A stretch of DNA of 6,792 nucleotides from Bacillota bacterium (lineage in GTDB: Bacteria; Bacillota; Clostridia; Tissierellales; Sedimentibacteraceae), in contig JARBUP010000154.1 in assembly GCA_029239575.1 (NCBI GenBank), positions 1-6,792 on the forward strand, in the 5' to 3' direction. How positions within the stretch are numbered: the stretch's first letter is position 1; the number at the start of each line of letters is the position of its first letter. The notes under the pieces are model-generated. The model worked only from the letters and a program-made list of their open reading frames with translations. It had not been told where the DNA came from and did not search any database. This document shows, piece after piece, positions 5,165-6,792 of this stretch. The translations under genes and the position numbers were made by a program.

Positions 5165-5842
5165 ATGTCAGATATAAAACTTATAAATATAAAAGAAAGC
5201 ATACTTAAAGATAACGATAATGATGCAGAATTTCTTCGAGCAAAATTGGCAAGAGAAAATGTCTTTATGCTTAATATAATGTCATCACCGGGAGCAGGGA
5301 AAACAAGTTTAATTATTGCAACACTTAAAGTTTTACAACATAAATACCGAATTAGTGTAATTGAAGGAGATATAGACTCCATGGTTGATTCGGAAAAAAT
5401 AGTGCAGAACGGTGGTCACGCTGTTCAAATACATACTGGTGGCGACTGCCACCTTGATGCTTTTATGATAAAATCTGCTATTGATACCATTAACATAAGT
5501 GATTTTGATTTATTATTTATTGAAAATGTAGGAAATCTTGTTTGCCCAGCAGAATTTGATACTGGTGCAAATTTAAAGGTCATGATACTCAGCGTGCCAG
5601 AAGGTGATGATAAGATTCTCAAATATCCGCTTATGTTTCAAGTTTGTGACGCATTGATTATAAATAAAATTGATTGCGTAAAAATGTTTGATTTTGATTT
5701 TGAAGCTCTAAAAAACCGTGCTGCATTAGTAAATCCTAAAATGAAGCTATTTGAAGTTTCTTCCAAAACAATGGAAGGAATTACTGAATGGAGTGACTGG
5801 CTTTCTGAGCAAATTGATGATTATAAGTCCCGACTGATTTGA
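5165..5842 (+). CDS. hypB: Hydrogenase/nickel maturation GTPase HypB
   Basis: HypB is the GTPase that, with HypA, inserts nickel into the large subunit of [NiFe]-hydrogenase and in some bacteria supplies urease. The 225-residue product has the G-domain P-loop SSPGAGKTS (40-48), EGDID (67-71), the metal-site pair Cys95-His96 in GGDCHLDA, IENVGNLVCP with Cys127 (119-128), and the base-recognition motif NKID (167-170). Cys95, His96 and Cys127 correspond to the dimer-interface metal site of E. coli HypB (Cys166, His167, Cys198). The N-terminus lacks both the CxxCGC nickel site and a His-rich stretch, so it is the short form without nickel storage. ATG 5165 follows GAGGTGA (5154-5160). Its TGA is immediately followed by the ribosome binding site of hypA, indicating co-transcription and probably coupled translation. 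Confidence 0.97.
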   Translation: MSDIKLINIKESILKDNDNDAEFLRAKLARENVFMLNIMSSPGAGKTSLIIATLKVLQHKYRISVIEGDIDSMVDSEKIVQNGGHAVQIHTGGDCHLDAFMIKSAIDTINISDFDLLFIENVGNLVCPAEFDTGANLKVMILSVPEGDDKILKYPLMFQVCDALIINKIDCVKMFDFDFEALKNRAALVNPKMKLFEVSSKTMEGITEWSDWLSEQIDDYKSRLI

Positions 5843-5850
5843 AAAGGAGG
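5843..5850 (+). promoter_or_regulatory. Ribosome binding site fixing the unusual hypA start
   Basis: AAAGGAGG is a perfect match to the anti-Shine-Dalgarno sequence and begins at the base after the hypB stop. The normal spacing window of 5-9 bases contains no ATG, GTG or TTG in the hypA frame. It contains ATC at 5859 (spacer 8), the codon aligned with the conserved first Met of HypA. Confidence 0.85.
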
Positions 5851-5858
5851 TCTGTCTT

Positions 5859-6209
5859 ATCCACGAATTACCTTTAACACAAAAAATTTTAGATATAGCA
5901 TTAAAATCTGCGGAAAAGAATCAAGCTAAAAAAATAGTGGAGGTTTGTCTCAAAGTTGGGGATTTGAGAGATTTCGTTGAAGAAGTAACCCAAAAATATT
6001 GGGATTATTTAAGTATTGGAACAATAGCAAATGGAGCGAAAATAAAGTTCGAGAGAGTACCTGTTTCTGCAATTTGTCACAGTTGTGAAAATATTTTTTA
6101 TTTTGAATGGCATGCAAAAGATAAACTTTGTTGTCCATTATGTGGAAATTCAGATACTGAGCTGTACACTGGAACAGAGCTTGAAGTAAAGGAAATTTCA
6201 ATTTCATAA
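5859..6209 (+). CDS. hypA: Hydrogenase/nickel maturation metallochaperone HypA, apparent ATC start codon
   Basis: HypA binds nickel at its N-terminus and zinc in a separate domain, and delivers nickel with HypB. Read from ATC at 5859 the product is 116 residues, the usual length. It opens (M)HELPLTQKILDIALKSAEK, the canonical family start in which His2 (with Glu3) binds nickel. VEVCLKVGDL (27-36) matches the second strand. Zinc ligands are Cys73/Cys76 (CHSC) and Cys92/Cys95 (CPLC), with an extra Cys91. In frame, TGA at 5835-5837 closes the upstream side, and the first conventional start is GTG at 5937. That GTG has no ribosome binding site and would remove 26 residues including the nickel ligands. 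Hence I annotate ATC as the start, with initiator tRNA expected to place Met. If ATC is not used, or is a sequence error for ATG, only this start changes. The gene lies between hypB and the Fe-S protein gene in one run. Confidence 0.88.
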   Translation: MHELPLTQKILDIALKSAEKNQAKKIVEVCLKVGDLRDFVEEVTQKYWDYLSIGTIANGAKIKFERVPVSAICHSCENIFYFEWHAKDKLCCPLCGNSDTELYTGTELEVKEISIS

Positions 6210-6235
6210 TAAAAGAAGTTGAGTAGGAAGAAATA

Positions 6236-6792
6236 ATGGAAAATGATTTATATGATTTATATCACAAGTTAGCAAAACATTTAGACAATTTACCAGGTGG
6301 TTTCCCAGAGACTAATAGTGGAGTGGAAATACGTATATTGAAACGATTGTTTACTCCTGATGATGCTGAACTTGCATTATCGCTATCTCTGATTGCAGAA
6401 GAGCCTCACGTGATCGCTCATCGTGCTAAAATTTCCGTGGAGGAAGCTGCTATACGTTTAAATAATATGGAGAAAAAAGGTCTTATATATGGTACTCATT
6501 ACAAAGATAGTCCTCCAAAATATACTGCATTGCAATTTATAGTAGGAATTTGGGAATTCCAAGTTAATAAACTAACCCCTGAGCTTGTCAGAGATGTTGA
6601 TGAATACATGCCATACTGGGTTAACACTGACGTGTGGAAAAAGGTGCCACAAATTCGCTCAATCCCAATAGGAGAATCAGTAGATTCGAATTTAGAAATA
6701 ATGGCTTATGAAGAGGCTATAAAATTAGTTGAAACACAGGATAAGATAACAGTATCACCTTGTATTTGCAGAACAGAACAACGTATGTTAAA
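6236..6792 (+). CDS. Winged-helix/Fe-S domain protein (4Fe-4S ferredoxin family), 3' truncated by the window
   Basis: An uninterrupted frame of 185 codons runs off the right edge. The start is ATG 6236, with AGGAAG (6225-6230) 5 bases upstream. I recognise it from memory as the head of a conserved anaerobe protein annotated as 4Fe-4S binding protein. Its marks are LPGGFPET near residue 20, LKRLFTPDDAELALSLSLI (35-53), a winged-helix-like segment with VIAHRAKISVEEAAIRLNNMEKKGLI (59-84), FIVGIWEFQVNKL (101-113), RSIPIGESVDS (141-151) and ITVSPCICR (171-179) with Cys176 and Cys178. In the family, further Cys-rich ferredoxin repeats follow, here outside the window. The precise function is not known to me; a redox or sensing role is plausible. 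It starts 26 bases after hypA with no terminator, so it is probably in the same transcript. Codon choice looks somewhat less AT-biased than in the E1-like gene. Confidence 0.85.
   Translation, partial: MENDLYDLYHKLAKHLDNLPGGFPETNSGVEIRILKRLFTPDDAELALSLSLIAEEPHVIAHRAKISVEEAAIRLNNMEKKGLIYGTHYKDSPPKYTALQFIVGIWEFQVNKLTPELVRDVDEYMPYWVNTDVWKKVPQIRSIPIGESVDSNLEIMAYEEAIKLVETQDKITVSPCICRTEQRML

Noticed and set aside
5937..6209. GTG at 5937 as the hypA start
   Set aside because: It has no ribosome binding site and removes 26 conserved residues including the Met-His-Glu nickel site, all of which are intact in the same frame upstream.
1..6792. CRISPR array, tRNA, rRNA, phage or transposase genes
   Set aside because: No regularly spaced repeats, tRNA-like cloverleaf, rRNA stretches or mobile-element proteins were seen by reading; only the non-coding palindromic repeat is present.

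Overview
This AT-rich window reads as chromosomal DNA from a low-G+C, spore-forming Firmicute, most likely a clostridium-like anaerobe. The evidence is strong AGGAGG-type ribosome binding sites, frequent TTG starts, a YaaH/SleL-type GH18 spore protein, the Firmicute family DUF1836, a DegV protein and nickel-maturation genes. The species cannot be named from the sequence. All supported genes are on the + strand.

Layout. (1) 2-556 is the C-terminal part of a GH18 cortex or spore-germination hydrolase cut by the left edge. (2) 684-1151 is an O6-alkylguanine-DNA alkyltransferase (ogt) with its own promoter and a hairpin terminator. (3) 1234-1405 is a control region with two good sigma-A-type promoters. 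It drives a 33-codon small ORF (1406-1507), an IscU/NifU-like scaffold protein (1500-1865) and a 484-residue E1-like (ThiF/MoeB) enzyme (1872-3326). (4) 3344-3515 holds a palindromic repeat element that seems to have inserted into the operon's terminator; a perfect 16-bp direct repeat flanks it. (5) 3592-3641 is a consensus promoter with a 17-bp palindrome at the predicted start of transcription, followed by a DUF1836 regulator (3672-4214) and degV (4242-5102). (6) 5165-6209 encodes HypB and HypA, the nickel-delivery pair of [NiFe]-hydrogenase maturation. (7) 6236 to the right edge is the start of a winged-helix/Fe-S protein.

The scaffold-E1 operon is the most unusual part. The E1-like protein carries two adenylation-fold domains in one chain. 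The N-terminal one is a degenerate pseudo-domain that keeps the family's entry helix and an arginine. The C-terminal one has all catalytic and zinc residues. This is the inactive-plus-active arrangement of eukaryotic E1 enzymes. No ThiS/MoaD-type partner is encoded in the window. The scaffold protein beside it has lost the first conserved cysteine (now Asp) and has Lys where IscU has His. The small ORF in front resembles the first about 25 residues of LarE-type sulfur transferases. Together they suggest a sulfur-transfer or Fe-S module of unknown target.

The second notable point is hypA. Its conserved Met-His-Glu start lines up with an ATC codon behind a perfect AAAGGAGG site, and no ATG, GTG or TTG is in frame there. 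A standard gene caller would start it 26 codons late and lose the nickel-binding N-terminus.
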